Below are positions 41,839-50,542 of a stretch of DNA of 64,000 nt, piece after piece. Under the pieces are notes generated by a model. The model had not been told where the DNA came from and ran no database searches. It was given only the letters and a program-made list of their open reading frames with translations. Location: contig JAKSIC010000001.1 in assembly GCA_024399015.1 (NCBI GenBank), positions 310,001-374,000 on the forward strand. Reading direction: 5' to 3'. Position 1 is the first letter of the stretch; the number at the start of each line of letters is the position of its first letter. Source of the stretch: Fibrobacter sp. GTDB lineage: Bacteria; Fibrobacterota; Fibrobacteria; Fibrobacterales; Fibrobacteraceae. The position numbers and the translations under genes are program-made.

Positions 41839-43812
41839 ATGAAAAATTTGAAGTTCGGAATTCTTGGTTGCGGCTACATTGCCGGTAAAATGGCGGAAGC
41901 CGTTAAGGTTTTAGAAAACAAGGGCATGGGCGTAGAACTGTACGCCGCGGCCGCAAGGGACCTGGGCAAGGCAGAAGCTTTCGCCGGGCAGTATGGAGCA
42001 CGGGTGGCTTATGGCAGCTACCAGGATTTGGCAGCCGATTCCAAGGTGGATTTAATCTACATCGCAACGCCTCACTCCCATCACTACAAACACGCAAAAC
42101 TCTGCATCAACGCAGGCCGAAATGTTTTAGTCGAAAAAGCTTTCTGCGCCAACGTAAAGCAATCTACTGAAGTCATTGCCTTGGCACATGATAAGGGTGT
42201 ATTCTTGTGCGAAGCCATGTGGACCAGATTCCTGCCTGCAGTGGATGTTGTTCGCAGCTGGATTAAGGCTGGCCGCATCGGCGAAGTGCAAAGTGTGGAA
42301 GCAGATTTTTCGCAGCCGCTGACCCATGTGGAACGCTTGATGAATCCGGCTTTGGCTGGAGGCGCCTTGCTGGACTTGGGAATTTACAGCTTGACATTTG
42401 CGGACTTGTTTTTGAATGAAGAAGGCTGCCGCGGCAACAACTCTAGTTGTGACTGCGCCGGGGTCGTTGGCAGGGATTGCGAAAACTATGGCGCACCCAT
42501 TGCAAACCTTGACGCTCGCTGTATCAAGACGGATACCGGCGTGGATGCCACTGACTGGATCAACATTACTTACAAGAACGGCAAGAAGGCTTACCTCAAG
42601 ACATCCCTTTGCAATCCTTGGCACAACGAAGGCATCATCTACGGAACTGCAGGTTACATTCGAGTTGTCAACTTGAACGACATGGAAGAATTGCAGGTAT
42701 ACGATAAGACAGGCACACTCGTAGATAGTGTGAAGCCAGAAAGAATTTGCAACTGCTACGAATACGAAGTACTGGCCTGCAAGAAGGCTATGGAAGCAGG
42801 TGCCAAGGAATGCGCCCAGATGACCCATTACAAGACCATGGAAATGATGGAACTGATGGACAATCTCCGCGACCGCTTTGGCGTAAGCTACCCCTTTGAA
42901 ATCGCACCCGGTGTCACTTGGGACCGTAGCGGAAACAAGTCCATTCTCCAGGTGTTCGATATCGAGAAGGGCAAGATTACTACCCTGAAGAAATTCGACT
43001 GCGTTATTGAAGCTCCCAACTGGAGCGCCGACGGAACCTACCTGACTTATAACAGCAACGGACGAATCTTCAAGTTGGACCTGGTTCGTGATGACCGCGG
43101 GGAACTTACCGCAGGCGAAATCACCGAAGTTCCAAGTTACTACGTGGACAACTGCAACAACGACCACGTTCTCGACCCCGATGGAAGCGGTTTGTACGTA
43201 AGCCACCACACCAAGGAAGATGGCCAGTCCCGCATCTACAAGATTTTCTTTGACGGGCGCGAACCTGTGCTGGTGACGCCGCTGGCCCCTAGCTACCTCC
43301 ACGGAATCACTCCCGATGGCAAGATGCTTGCCTACTGCGCAGAACGCAACGGGGAATACGACATCTACGCCATTCCCACGGCCGGCGGCAACGAAGTTCA
43401 ACTTACAACTGCACGCGGGTTGAATGACGGTCCTGAATACGATTGCAAAGGCGAATACATTTGGTTCAATTCCGTACGCACCGGCCGTATGCAGGCCTGG
43501 CGCATGAAGGCCGACGGCTCGGAACAAACCCAGATGACCGATGACAAACATTGGAACACCTGGTTCCCCCACATTTCTCCGGACTTGAAGAAGGTCGTCA
43601 TGGTGGCCTACACTGAAGTGGATGTGAAGCCTGGTGAGCACGTTCCCAACAAGAATGTGGAACTCCGCTTGATGACCGCCGACGAAAATAGCGCCACAGG
43701 CTTTGGCCCCGCAAAGACAATCCTGAAATTGTTCGGCGGACAAGGCACTGTCAACGTGAATTCCTGGGCTCCCGACAGCAAGCGATTCGCCTTCGTCATT
43801 TACGAGAAATAA
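41839..43812 (+). CDS. Gfo/Idh/MocA oxidoreductase fused to a TolB-like beta-propeller
   Basis: The 657-residue protein has two parts. Residues 1-350 are a Gfo/Idh/MocA oxidoreductase with a Rossmann start (FGILGCGYIAGKM), an EKAFCANVKQ site where EKP is usual, and a GGALLDLGIYSL strand. Residues 350-657 form a PD40/TolB-like propeller: APNWSADGTYLTYNSNGRIF, GPSYLHG-like APSYLHGITPDGKMLAYCAE, and NVNSWAPDSKRFAFVIYEK. In other bacteria the propeller part is a separate protein of about 280 residues. No signal peptide is seen, so it is probably cytoplasmic. A sugar-related substrate is likely but unproven. Confidence 0.75.
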   Translation: MKNLKFGILGCGYIAGKMAEAVKVLENKGMGVELYAAAARDLGKAEAFAGQYGARVAYGSYQDLAADSKVDLIYIATPHSHHYKHAKLCINAGRNVLVEKAFCANVKQSTEVIALAHDKGVFLCEAMWTRFLPAVDVVRSWIKAGRIGEVQSVEADFSQPLTHVERLMNPALAGGALLDLGIYSLTFADLFLNEEGCRGNNSSCDCAGVVGRDCENYGAPIANLDARCIKTDTGVDATDWINITYKNGKKAYLKTSLCNPWHNEGIIYGTAGYIRVVNLNDMEELQVYDKTGTLVDSVKPERICNCYEYEVLACKKAMEAGAKECAQMTHYKTMEMMELMDNLRDRFGVSYPFEIAPGVTWDRSGNKSILQVFDIEKGKITTLKKFDCVIEAPNWSADGTYLTYNSNGRIFKLDLVRDDRGELTAGEITEVPSYYVDNCNNDHVLDPDGSGLYVSHHTKEDGQSRIYKIFFDGREPVLVTPLAPSYLHGITPDGKMLAYCAERNGEYDIYAIPTAGGNEVQLTTARGLNDGPEYDCKGEYIWFNSVRTGRMQAWRMKADGSEQTQMTDDKHWNTWFPHISPDLKKVVMVAYTEVDVKPGEHVPNKNVELRLMTADENSATGFGPAKTILKLFGGQGTVNVNSWAPDSKRFAFVIYEK

Positions 43813-43833
43813 TTTTTTGTATTATTGTCTGCA

Positions 43834-44262
43834 ATGGCAGACATCGTTGAACAAATCAAGAAATTGTCCCCTTTGATGGATGAGGCTTCTGAAATTTTTC
43901 AGGAGTTGGCCACCTTCTTTGGGGACGGTTCCAAGATCGAAGTCAACCAGGGCGACTTGGCAAAGTTCCTCGGTCGCAAACGTCTCTACCGCGTTATCCG
44001 CTTGAAGGGCGAATCCTATAAGGATTGTGTTTACCAGCTAGTAGACGACCATCCGGAATCTATGGAAGCCTTGGGCATGCTCCGCTACTATAAGGCTCCC
44101 GCAGGTCGCATCCAATGGGAAGAAATCGAAAAGGCGGAAATCGCCATGGGTAAGGAACTGACCACAAACGCCTATGGTTGGATGCCCGACGCCTGGACAC
44201 TCTTCGAGGGCGGAGAACAGCACGAACTTGTAGCAATCCTCGCCTTTGATTTCGGCGACTAA
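43834..44262 (+). CDS. hypothetical protein
   Basis: The 142-residue soluble protein shows helices at the start (ADIVEQIKKLSPLMDEASEI) and a mixed alpha/beta region (KRLYRVIRLKGESYKDCVYQ). It is acidic. It lies 21 bp after the oxidoreductase fusion and before a terminator, so the two may be co-transcribed, though TATTAT is 9 bp before its ATG. No family is recognised. Confidence 0.5.
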   Translation: MADIVEQIKKLSPLMDEASEIFQELATFFGDGSKIEVNQGDLAKFLGRKRLYRVIRLKGESYKDCVYQLVDDHPESMEALGMLRYYKAPAGRIQWEEIEKAEIAMGKELTTNAYGWMPDAWTLFEGGEQHELVAILAFDFGD

Positions 44263-44265
44263 AAT

Positions 44266-44292
44266 AAAAAGCGGCTTTTCAGCCGCCTTTTT
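44266..44292. terminator. bidirectional terminator
   Basis: AAAAA-GCGGCT-TTTC-AGCCGC-CTTTTTT lies between convergent genes and overlaps the stop of the opposite gene. Confidence 0.85.
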
Positions 44293-46439
44293 TACTGAAC
44301 AAATTCAAACAAGGTTACGCCCGGAAGTTTTCCGCGACGGCTTTCCAAATATTCGCCAAAGGGCTGTTCAATCACCTGCTTTCTCAAGGAAGAAGCGTGA
44401 CGCAACACCGGCAATTCACCATTGTTCAAAACAACAAAGCCAGTGTGGGTAGCATCAATCTTTTCGGACTTTCCGATAAAGGCTACACCAATCACCATCA
44501 TAGGCCCAGAATAAGGTTTACTAGCAAATTCCAAAGCCTTGTCGAACGGCAAGTAACGAATGTCAGAAGGCACATCCTTTGCCTGACCATTCACCGTATA
44601 AGTCAAACCCTTAGCCTTGAAGAAATCGACCTTCGGCATGGTACGCTGAATGGTGGTATCGCCAGCCATGGGAATAATCTTCGCATACTTGGAATCAGAA
44701 ACCCAGTCAACCACCATGTAGTGCTTTCGATTCAGGTAGCTGATCTTTCCTGCCTTGTAACGAATTCGCTGCAGTTCCCAGAAAAGAGAATCTTCGTGAG
44801 TTGCGCGAGCCAAAGCCAAGGCGTGTTCCACAAAAGTCACACAGTCCACAGAATCCAAATAAACCAACGGCTTGGATTCCACATTACCAAGATAACCTTC
44901 ACCCATGGGGCCTAAACGGTAGGGCTTACCCTTAAGAGCTTTGGTGAAGTAATCCAAGCGTGCGTAAAGGCCACGAACATTCTGGCCATCTACCCAAAGC
45001 TTTTTCATTTCAAGCAAGGAGGCATAATTGTCATTGGTCTGCATCACCAAACGTGACCAAAGAGTATCCAAGACATCCTTGCAAGTTGCATCAGGATTCT
45101 TACCCGTCTCGTTCAAGTACATGGCCACAGAAAGGGTGTCGCCGTTCATGGTGAAGATGTAACCTACAAGAGCATGAGCTTCGCCAATGAAACCAGTCTT
45201 GAAACGGGTCAGCCAGGGATAAGGCAAATCCAGCTGACGCTTACCGCCCGTGCCAAGGCCGGGACCAGCAAAGCTATTGATGTAGTAACTACCCTTAGGA
45301 TGACGAGCCATCTTTGCCAAAAGCTTTGTTTCAACGGAAGGCATCAGCTTGTTCTTGGGAGAAAGTCCGCAACCATCCCAGACTTCAAAATCATCGGGGT
45401 TCAAGCCCATTTCATTAAGGAACTTTCGCTCCATGGCCTTGCCGCCTTCAACACTGCCTTCGCCAGCCATTTGTGCGCCAAGATTACGGAACAACGCCTC
45501 GGCATGGAAGTTCTGGCTACGTTGATTGATTTCATCGAGAATGCTGAGGAACGGAGCCGCGGAAAATTCGTACTTGGCAATTTCAATTCCAGAGGGAACA
45601 CCCTTTGTGGGAATATAGGTGACTCCACGTTCCTTGAGAGCGTACATGAATGCTGCATTAAAGAATCCCACAGGGTTTCTAATGGGGAGCACCAGCTGAG
45701 CAGAATCTACCTTAACACCAATAGTTCCACCAAGAGTGATTTCAGACTTTACCGGATCCAAAGCCCAGGTCCATTTTTTCTTTCTACCCGGAACAGTGGT
45801 CATCTCATTTTTCAAGGTCACATAACCAATGTCAGGAATAACCTCGGCAATGGCAAGCTTACCTTCTTTTTCCGCAGGTTTGAACCGAACCACAACACAG
45901 TTGTCATTGAAGTTCAACGGAGCAATTTCCGCACCATACCAGGCATCATAAAAGTTCTTGCGCCAGTGTTCAGCTTTCCACGGACCAGTATAATAGCTGG
46001 AATCCAAATCAACAGTGCCGCGAATAGTATCTACACCCAAGGCACGGATGGAATCAACCATGGCATACAGCATGTAGAACGGATCGGCATAGTAACGGCC
46101 AGAGAAATTCGGGTCTCCTTCGCCACGGATATTTACGGAACCATGGAAAGTTCCCTTCTGTACGCTACCGTTCAAGGACACATAGGTCTTGGGTTCATAA
46201 TCCAGGGGCAGGAAATGAATGGCCGTAGCCGTGGTCAAAGTCTTGAGGGTACTTGCCGGAGTAAACTTTTCGTCGCCACGAATGTTGGTCAATTCCTTAC
46301 CCGTCTTTACAGATCGGATAGAAAGACCATAGCGGGATCCCGGAACCAGGGAATCCACGTAGACCTGGAACGAGTCTATATCAATGGCCGCAAAAGCAGT
46401 CATTGCAATCAAGCAAACTAAGCTCAGAATTCTTTTCAT
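44292..46439 (-). CDS. dacB: D-alanyl-D-alanine carboxypeptidase (PBP4) fused to an amidase-like domain
   Basis: The 715-residue protein (ATG 46439) has a signal peptide, then a DacB/PBP4 peptidase S13 part (about 20-480) with STLK (about residue 63, catalytic serine), SQN in NQRSQNFHAEALFR, and KTG in RFKTGFIGEAH. From about 500 to the end it resembles DUF1460, an N-acetylmuramoyl-L-alanine amidase-like NlpC/P60-related domain, with the cysteine in YLDSVDCVTFVEHALALAR and later the histidine in ATHTGFVVLNN. The periplasmic fusion could trim cross-links or stem peptides. It follows aroA by 19 bp. Confidence 0.8.
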   Translation of the reverse strand: MKRILSLVCLIAMTAFAAIDIDSFQVYVDSLVPGSRYGLSIRSVKTGKELTNIRGDEKFTPASTLKTLTTATAIHFLPLDYEPKTYVSLNGSVQKGTFHGSVNIRGEGDPNFSGRYYADPFYMLYAMVDSIRALGVDTIRGTVDLDSSYYTGPWKAEHWRKNFYDAWYGAEIAPLNFNDNCVVVRFKPAEKEGKLAIAEVIPDIGYVTLKNEMTTVPGRKKKWTWALDPVKSEITLGGTIGVKVDSAQLVLPIRNPVGFFNAAFMYALKERGVTYIPTKGVPSGIEIAKYEFSAAPFLSILDEINQRSQNFHAEALFRNLGAQMAGEGSVEGGKAMERKFLNEMGLNPDDFEVWDGCGLSPKNKLMPSVETKLLAKMARHPKGSYYINSFAGPGLGTGGKRQLDLPYPWLTRFKTGFIGEAHALVGYIFTMNGDTLSVAMYLNETGKNPDATCKDVLDTLWSRLVMQTNDNYASLLEMKKLWVDGQNVRGLYARLDYFTKALKGKPYRLGPMGEGYLGNVESKPLVYLDSVDCVTFVEHALALARATHEDSLFWELQRIRYKAGKISYLNRKHYMVVDWVSDSKYAKIIPMAGDTTIQRTMPKVDFFKAKGLTYTVNGQAKDVPSDIRYLPFDKALEFASKPYSGPMMVIGVAFIGKSEKIDATHTGFVVLNNGELPVLRHASSLRKQVIEQPFGEYLESRRGKLPGVTLFEFVQ

Positions 46440-46458
46440 CGGCGTTTCTTGGCCTGTA

Positions 46459-47781
46459 CTACTTGGCGATACGCTGGAAGTCTTCAAAATACTTGGGATA
46501 GGTCTTGTTCACGCAAGCCGGATCAAGAATCTTGATGGGTACACCACCCAAGGCAACCAAGCTGAAACACATGGCCATACGATGGTCATTGTAGGTTTCG
46601 ATGGATGCAGACTGGAGTTCTGCAGGCGGAGTCACCGTGATGCTATCCATATCAGAAGAAACTTCAGCACCAACCTTGCGGAGTTCTGCAACGATAGCAG
46701 CGATACGGTCCGTTTCCTTCACACGCCAACTTGCAATGCCGCTAATCTTGGAAGTACCATCAGCAAACAAGGCCAGAACAGCCACCGTCATTGCAGCATC
46801 GGGAATATCATTCAAGTTCAAGTCAATCGCTTTCAACTTACCGGCAGGACCTTCGCATTCAACCCAGTCCGGGCCCATGGTAATCTTGGCACCCATCTTT
46901 TCAAGAACGTTGGAGAACTTCACGTCACCCTGGCAGCAGTTGCTACCCACACCAAGAACGCGAACCTTGCCATGAGCGATGGCGGCTGCAGCCAGCGGAT
47001 AGCTGGCAGAACTTGCATCGCCCTCCACCATGTAGTCACCCGGGCTCTGATAAACGCCCTTAGGCACATAGAAATCGGTGAGACCTTCGTGACGGACTTC
47101 AATACCGAATTCCTTCATCACATTCAAGGTCAGCAAAATATACGGGGCAGAAATCAGTTCACCCTCAACGTGAATATGCAATTCAGTTTCAGCGTAGGGA
47201 GCGCAAATCAGAAGCGCCGTCAGGTACTGGCTGGAAATGTTTCCGCGGACACTGACTTCGCCACCCTTAAGGCCATGAGCCTTAATGCAAACCGGCGGAT
47301 AGCCTTCAGTTTCCTTATAGGTAATATCCGCGCCCAAAGTATGGAGAGCGTCCACCAAGTCACGGATGGGGCGTTCCTTCATACGTTCTTCGCCACTGAG
47401 ATTAAATTCACCTTCACCAAGAGTCAATGCAGCACAAAGAGAGCGCATTGCGGTGCCGGCGTTGCCCAAATAAAGGTCGGCAACATTCTTGCCTTCTTCG
47501 TTCTTGGGAGCATTGAGGCAAGCGCCATTTCCCACAACCACCGCTTCGGTGAAATCTTCAGACATCTGAATATCGACGCCAAGTTTCTTGAGGGCTTCGC
47601 CCATATAGCGGGTATCGTCACTACGCAACAAGTTATGAAGCTTGGTAGTGCCCTTTGCCAAAGCGGAAATCAAAAATACACGGTTGGTAATGCTCTTGGA
47701 GCCCGGAACACGGACTTCGCCATTATAGGAACTAAGAGCGGGAAGTTGAATAAAACTGGGACGAAAAAAAGGTTCTGCCAT
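46459..47781 (-). CDS. aroA: 3-phosphoshikimate 1-carboxyvinyltransferase (EPSP synthase)
   Basis: AroA joins shikimate-3-phosphate and PEP in the shikimate pathway. The 440-residue length is normal. Motifs: VPGSKSITNRVFLISALA (phosphate-binding lysine), LYLGNAGTAMRSL, and the SSASYPLAAAAIA and DHRMAMCFSLVAL blocks. A TATAAT is about 15 bp before the ATG, so the leader is short. It is the first gene of a two-gene unit with the PBP4 fusion. Confidence 0.95.
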   Translation of the reverse strand: MAEPFFRPSFIQLPALSSYNGEVRVPGSKSITNRVFLISALAKGTTKLHNLLRSDDTRYMGEALKKLGVDIQMSEDFTEAVVVGNGACLNAPKNEEGKNVADLYLGNAGTAMRSLCAALTLGEGEFNLSGEERMKERPIRDLVDALHTLGADITYKETEGYPPVCIKAHGLKGGEVSVRGNISSQYLTALLICAPYAETELHIHVEGELISAPYILLTLNVMKEFGIEVRHEGLTDFYVPKGVYQSPGDYMVEGDASSASYPLAAAAIAHGKVRVLGVGSNCCQGDVKFSNVLEKMGAKITMGPDWVECEGPAGKLKAIDLNLNDIPDAAMTVAVLALFADGTSKISGIASWRVKETDRIAAIVAELRKVGAEVSSDMDSITVTPPAELQSASIETYNDHRMAMCFSLVALGGVPIKILDPACVNKTYPKYFEDFQRIAK

Positions 47782-47859
47782 ACCACAAATTTATAAATTA
47801 TAACCAGATTGTTTTAAGAAGGCTTGTTCAAATAAGGTCTATAACGCAACGAGGCATCA

Positions 47860-48774
47860 ATGTTTCTGAAAAAAATTTTCGGTTCCCAAAAGAAGGCTGC
47901 AAAAGTTGAAACTTCGGCCAAATCTGTTAAAGCACAAGAACCCGAGACTTTGTCTGTTTCCGAAGAAATGATTGCCGCAGCAGCCAAGGATCCCGTTAAT
48001 CCTTCTGACGATCTTGATGAAATTACTGAGCTGAAATTTACCGTACGTTTTTCAGATTGCGATGAGCACAGCCGCTTAAGACTTTCCCGACTTTTTCAAT
48101 TTACAGAGGAAGCCGCCCTGGCGGACGCACAGCGTAAAGGTTACGGCTTATGGAACATGCTGAATGCCGGCTACGGATGCGTGGTGACCCGAATGAAGTT
48201 GCGCTGGATTCACACTCCCGTGCTTGGCGAAGAATTGTACATCAGCACCTGGGCAAAGGAGAACTATAAGGACAAAGTAATCTACAAGGATTACATGGTC
48301 AAAGATGGCCGAGGAAACATTCTAGTAGAAGGAACCTCCTCCTGGCTGCTGGTAGATATGAAGACCATGAAGGCTGTTCCGCCATCCACCAGCCCCTTCC
48401 CCGTTCCTATTGAAGAAGGTCACGAAGCTCTGCCCGAAAAACTGGACATTCTCCCCATGGGTTTATTCCCGAAGGTTGTAAACCAGGTACAAGGCCGCAA
48501 TACAGACTTGGACATCAATCATCATGTGAACCATTGCCGTTATGTGGATTGGGTCCTAGACGCTCTGGACCGCTCCGAAATCAGGAACCGAGGCATCCGT
48601 TCCATACAAATGAACTACATCTACCAGGTCCCCCTGGGCGAAAAGGTAGACGTGGTCCGTTTCAAGGATTCCAAGCACCACGCCGTTTTGTTCGGTATGA
48701 ACGCAGAAGACATGAAGGGAAATCCCCTCAAGGCACGCTGCCATTTTCAGGCACGCATCGGTTTTAACGACTAG
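47860..48774 (+). CDS. acyl-ACP thioesterase-like protein
   Basis: The 304-residue protein has two hot-dog domains of the acyl-ACP thioesterase type (about 60-190 and 200-304), with FSDCDEHSRLRLSRLFQF at the start of the first and DLDINHHVNHCRYVDWVLD in the second, the latter holding the conserved Asn-His pair. About 60 extra N-terminal residues are lysine- and alanine-rich and look disordered. It would release fatty acids from acyl carrier protein. GAGG precedes the ATG. Its stop overlaps the next minus-strand gene by 4 bp. Confidence 0.82.
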   Translation: MFLKKIFGSQKKAAKVETSAKSVKAQEPETLSVSEEMIAAAAKDPVNPSDDLDEITELKFTVRFSDCDEHSRLRLSRLFQFTEEAALADAQRKGYGLWNMLNAGYGCVVTRMKLRWIHTPVLGEELYISTWAKENYKDKVIYKDYMVKDGRGNILVEGTSSWLLVDMKTMKAVPPSTSPFPVPIEEGHEALPEKLDILPMGLFPKVVNQVQGRNTDLDINHHVNHCRYVDWVLDALDRSEIRNRGIRSIQMNYIYQVPLGEKVDVVRFKDSKHHAVLFGMNAEDMKGNPLKARCHFQARIGFND

Positions 48775-49709
48775 GGTACGACGCCCACACCAGGAATCAC
48801 TTGAAATTCCACTGAACCATTTAAGTCCGTGCGATAGACCGCAGCGGTGTCGCCTAACACATATTTCAGTTTTTGAAGCACACTCTTCGTGGGGTGCCCG
48901 TACCCGTTATTTGCCCCCACACTAACAACAGCAAAACGAGGCGCCACCTGGGACAAGAACTTCAGAGAACTGCTTCCCGAAGAACCGTGGTGAGGAACCT
49001 GCAAAAGGTCTGCACCTAACGAAGGAGAAATTTCCAGAAGTCGACGTTCACTGATGGAATCCAGATCTCCTGTGAGAAGAATAGAGCCAAAACTTTCAGC
49101 ACCGCCTCGGCCACTAGTCGTCAGGCGCACATCCAAAACCACACTGGCCTCGTTTCCGCCCAAGGGTATAAATTCCGGAGGCCACATAGCCTGAAATTGA
49201 AAGCCAGTAGAATCCCTTCCACACAGGGAAAATGAATCGCCACGAACAACGGTATCCACAGAAATATTCAAACGATGAGCTAGTCGAAAAAGACTATCAC
49301 GAATAAAACCACCCGTGGTGTCTAGGCCCACATATAACCGTTTAACAACCGGCCCCCGAGACGACGGCAACACAGATGCAGAAGTCACGCCCAACTCAAA
49401 CAGACCGCCCACATGATCCCTATGGTAGTGGCTAGCCATCACCCACTGTAGCGTGTCTACACCTCGCGCCTGCAAACTATCCATCACCCCCACTGAGTCA
49501 GGTCCGGCATCATACATGGCGAACTTTCCGTCGTATTCAAAAAGGACCGCCAGCCCCTGCCCCACATCCAAGAAGGTCACCTTAGCAAAGTTCTCCTCAG
49601 CAAGCTCGTTGGACACATACATGCAGCCCACCAAGAATGCGCAAGCAAGCACCAAGGCCACGCCCCATTTTTTTAACCTACACCCTAGACGTACCACCTT
49701 TTTTACCAT
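48771..49709 (-). CDS. ComEC-type metallo-beta-lactamase-fold hydrolase
   Basis: The 312-residue protein has an N-terminal membrane anchor or lipoprotein-like signal (ALVLACAFLVGCM), then a metallo-hydrolase domain: VTFLDVGQGLAVL, MASHYHRDHVGGL, ILLTGDLDS and LLQVPHHGSSGSSS. This is the layout of the C-terminal nuclease-like part of ComEC/Rec2, found as a single gene without the channel. GGAGG precedes the ATG. Extracellular DNA hydrolysis is possible, but a role in competence is not shown here. Confidence 0.82.
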   Translation of the reverse strand: MVKKVVRLGCRLKKWGVALVLACAFLVGCMYVSNELAEENFAKVTFLDVGQGLAVLFEYDGKFAMYDAGPDSVGVMDSLQARGVDTLQWVMASHYHRDHVGGLFELGVTSASVLPSSRGPVVKRLYVGLDTTGGFIRDSLFRLAHRLNISVDTVVRGDSFSLCGRDSTGFQFQAMWPPEFIPLGGNEASVVLDVRLTTSGRGGAESFGSILLTGDLDSISERRLLEISPSLGADLLQVPHHGSSGSSSLKFLSQVAPRFAVVSVGANNGYGHPTKSVLQKLKYVLGDTAAVYRTDLNGSVEFQVIPGVGVVP

Positions 49710-49848
49710 AAAACCTCCAAAGTTTCAGCGTTCATACCATATACACGCAAGAAACTCGCCGACAAGCCCCCTTTCTCAGGCATTTTTTCGGCTTTTTTAC
49801 TATCTTTTAGTGAAATCGGGCAATGGCTCGAAGCGCAACGAGGAAATT

Positions 49849-50214
49849 ATGCAATTACCTAAGTACAAAAAGAAGAAGCGTATCAAGTTGAAAGTCTGTC
49901 AGGAACCGGGCTGCGGCCGTGAATTCTGGGGACACCCGATCGCCAAGTACTGCGAATTGCACCGCGACATCAAGCAGCGCCAGAAGCAGAAGAAGGATGT
50001 GGAAAATATCGAATCCAAGAACATCATCTTCCGCCACAACTACACCGAGTCCATGGACCTCACCTTCAAGTGCTGTCTCGAAGGTTGCAACGAAATGTTC
50101 ACCATCAAGGTGTTCCCGAAGCAGTACATCTATCCCCGTTTCTGCGAAGAACACCGCAACGACTTCAAGCGCGCCAACTTCCTGCGTATCGTTTCTAAGC
50201 TGAAAAACGACTAA
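49849..50214 (+). CDS. small zinc-binding-like protein
   Basis: The 121-residue basic protein has two similar cysteine/histidine units: CQEPGCGREFWGHPIAKYC followed by ELH, and CCLEGCNEMFTIKVFPKQ followed by RFCEEH. Each could hold one zinc ion. The linkers are lysine-rich, which suggests nucleic-acid binding. GAGG precedes the ATG at 49849; a frame extending farther upstream exists but has no ribosome site and covers the opposite gene. No family is recognised. It is followed by a terminator and tRNA-His. Confidence 0.6.
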   Translation: MQLPKYKKKKRIKLKVCQEPGCGREFWGHPIAKYCELHRDIKQRQKQKKDVENIESKNIIFRHNYTESMDLTFKCCLEGCNEMFTIKVFPKQYIYPRFCEEHRNDFKRANFLRIVSKLKND

Positions 50215-50257
50215 TTCGCGCAATTAACGCCGAAAAATCGATTTTTTATCAAAAATT

Positions 50258-50294
50258 AAATCGCCACCCTTGAAAATCGGGGTGGCTTTTTTAT
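50258..50294 (+). terminator. terminator overlapping the tRNA-His promoter
   Basis: GCCACCC-TTGAAAATC-GGGGTGGC is followed by six Ts. The loop contains the likely -35 box of the next promoter. Confidence 0.8.
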
Positions 50295-50297
50295 ATT
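50270..50297 (+). promoter_or_regulatory. promoter of tRNA-His
   Basis: TTGAAA (50270-50275), a 16-bp spacer and TATATT (50292-50297) place transcription start near 50304, about 8 bp before the mature tRNA. Confidence 0.55.
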
Positions 50298-50312
50298 TGG
50301 CACACATTCATG

Positions 50313-50386
50313 GTGGATGTAGCTCAATTGGTTAGAGTCCCAGATTGTGATTCTGGATGTTGTCGGTTCGAGTCCGGTCATCCACC
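50313..50386 (+). tRNA. tRNA-His (anticodon GTG)
   Basis: The cloverleaf is complete: acceptor GTGGATG/CATCCAC, D arm GCTC...GAGT, anticodon stem CCAGA/TCTGG with loop TTGTGAT (anticodon GTG), variable loop ATGTT and a T arm with loop TTCGAGT. G at 50312 and C at 50386 form the extra -1:73 pair that marks tRNA-His. No CCA is encoded. Two T-stem pairs are G-U. Confidence 0.95.
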
Positions 50387-50396
50387 CGAATAAAAA

Positions 50397-50426
50397 GAAG
50401 ACCTCGCGAAAGCGGGGTCTTTTTTG
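50397..50426 (+). terminator. terminator after tRNA-His (first)
   Basis: AGACCTCGC-GAAA-GCGGGGTCT is followed by T6. Confidence 0.85.
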
Positions 50427-50435
50427 CATATGATT

Positions 50436-50466
50436 AACCTCGCAGAAATGCGAGGTTTTCTTTTTT
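50436..50466 (+). terminator. terminator after tRNA-His (second)
   Basis: AACCTCGC-AGAAAT-GCGAGGTT is followed by TTCTTTTTT. It forms a tandem with the preceding one. Confidence 0.75.
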
Positions 50467-50502
50467 CCATCAGCAGCGATTCAAAACTTTGGACAAACAA
50501 AA

Positions 50503-50526
50503 ATCCCGCAGATTTCTCCACGGGAT
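50503..50526 (-). terminator. terminator of the FISUMP lipoprotein operon
   Basis: ATCCCG/CGGGAT stem, followed by a T-run on the minus strand, lies 17 bp after the stop at 50543. Confidence 0.7.
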
Positions 50527-50542
50527 CGTTCTCTTTTAAAAT

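Noticed and set aside
49453-49848. An N-terminal extension of the zinc protein by 130 codons
   Set aside because: The frame is open but covers the start of the opposite hydrolase gene, reads as low-complexity sequence and has no ribosome site, whereas the ATG at 49849 has GAGG at good spacing.
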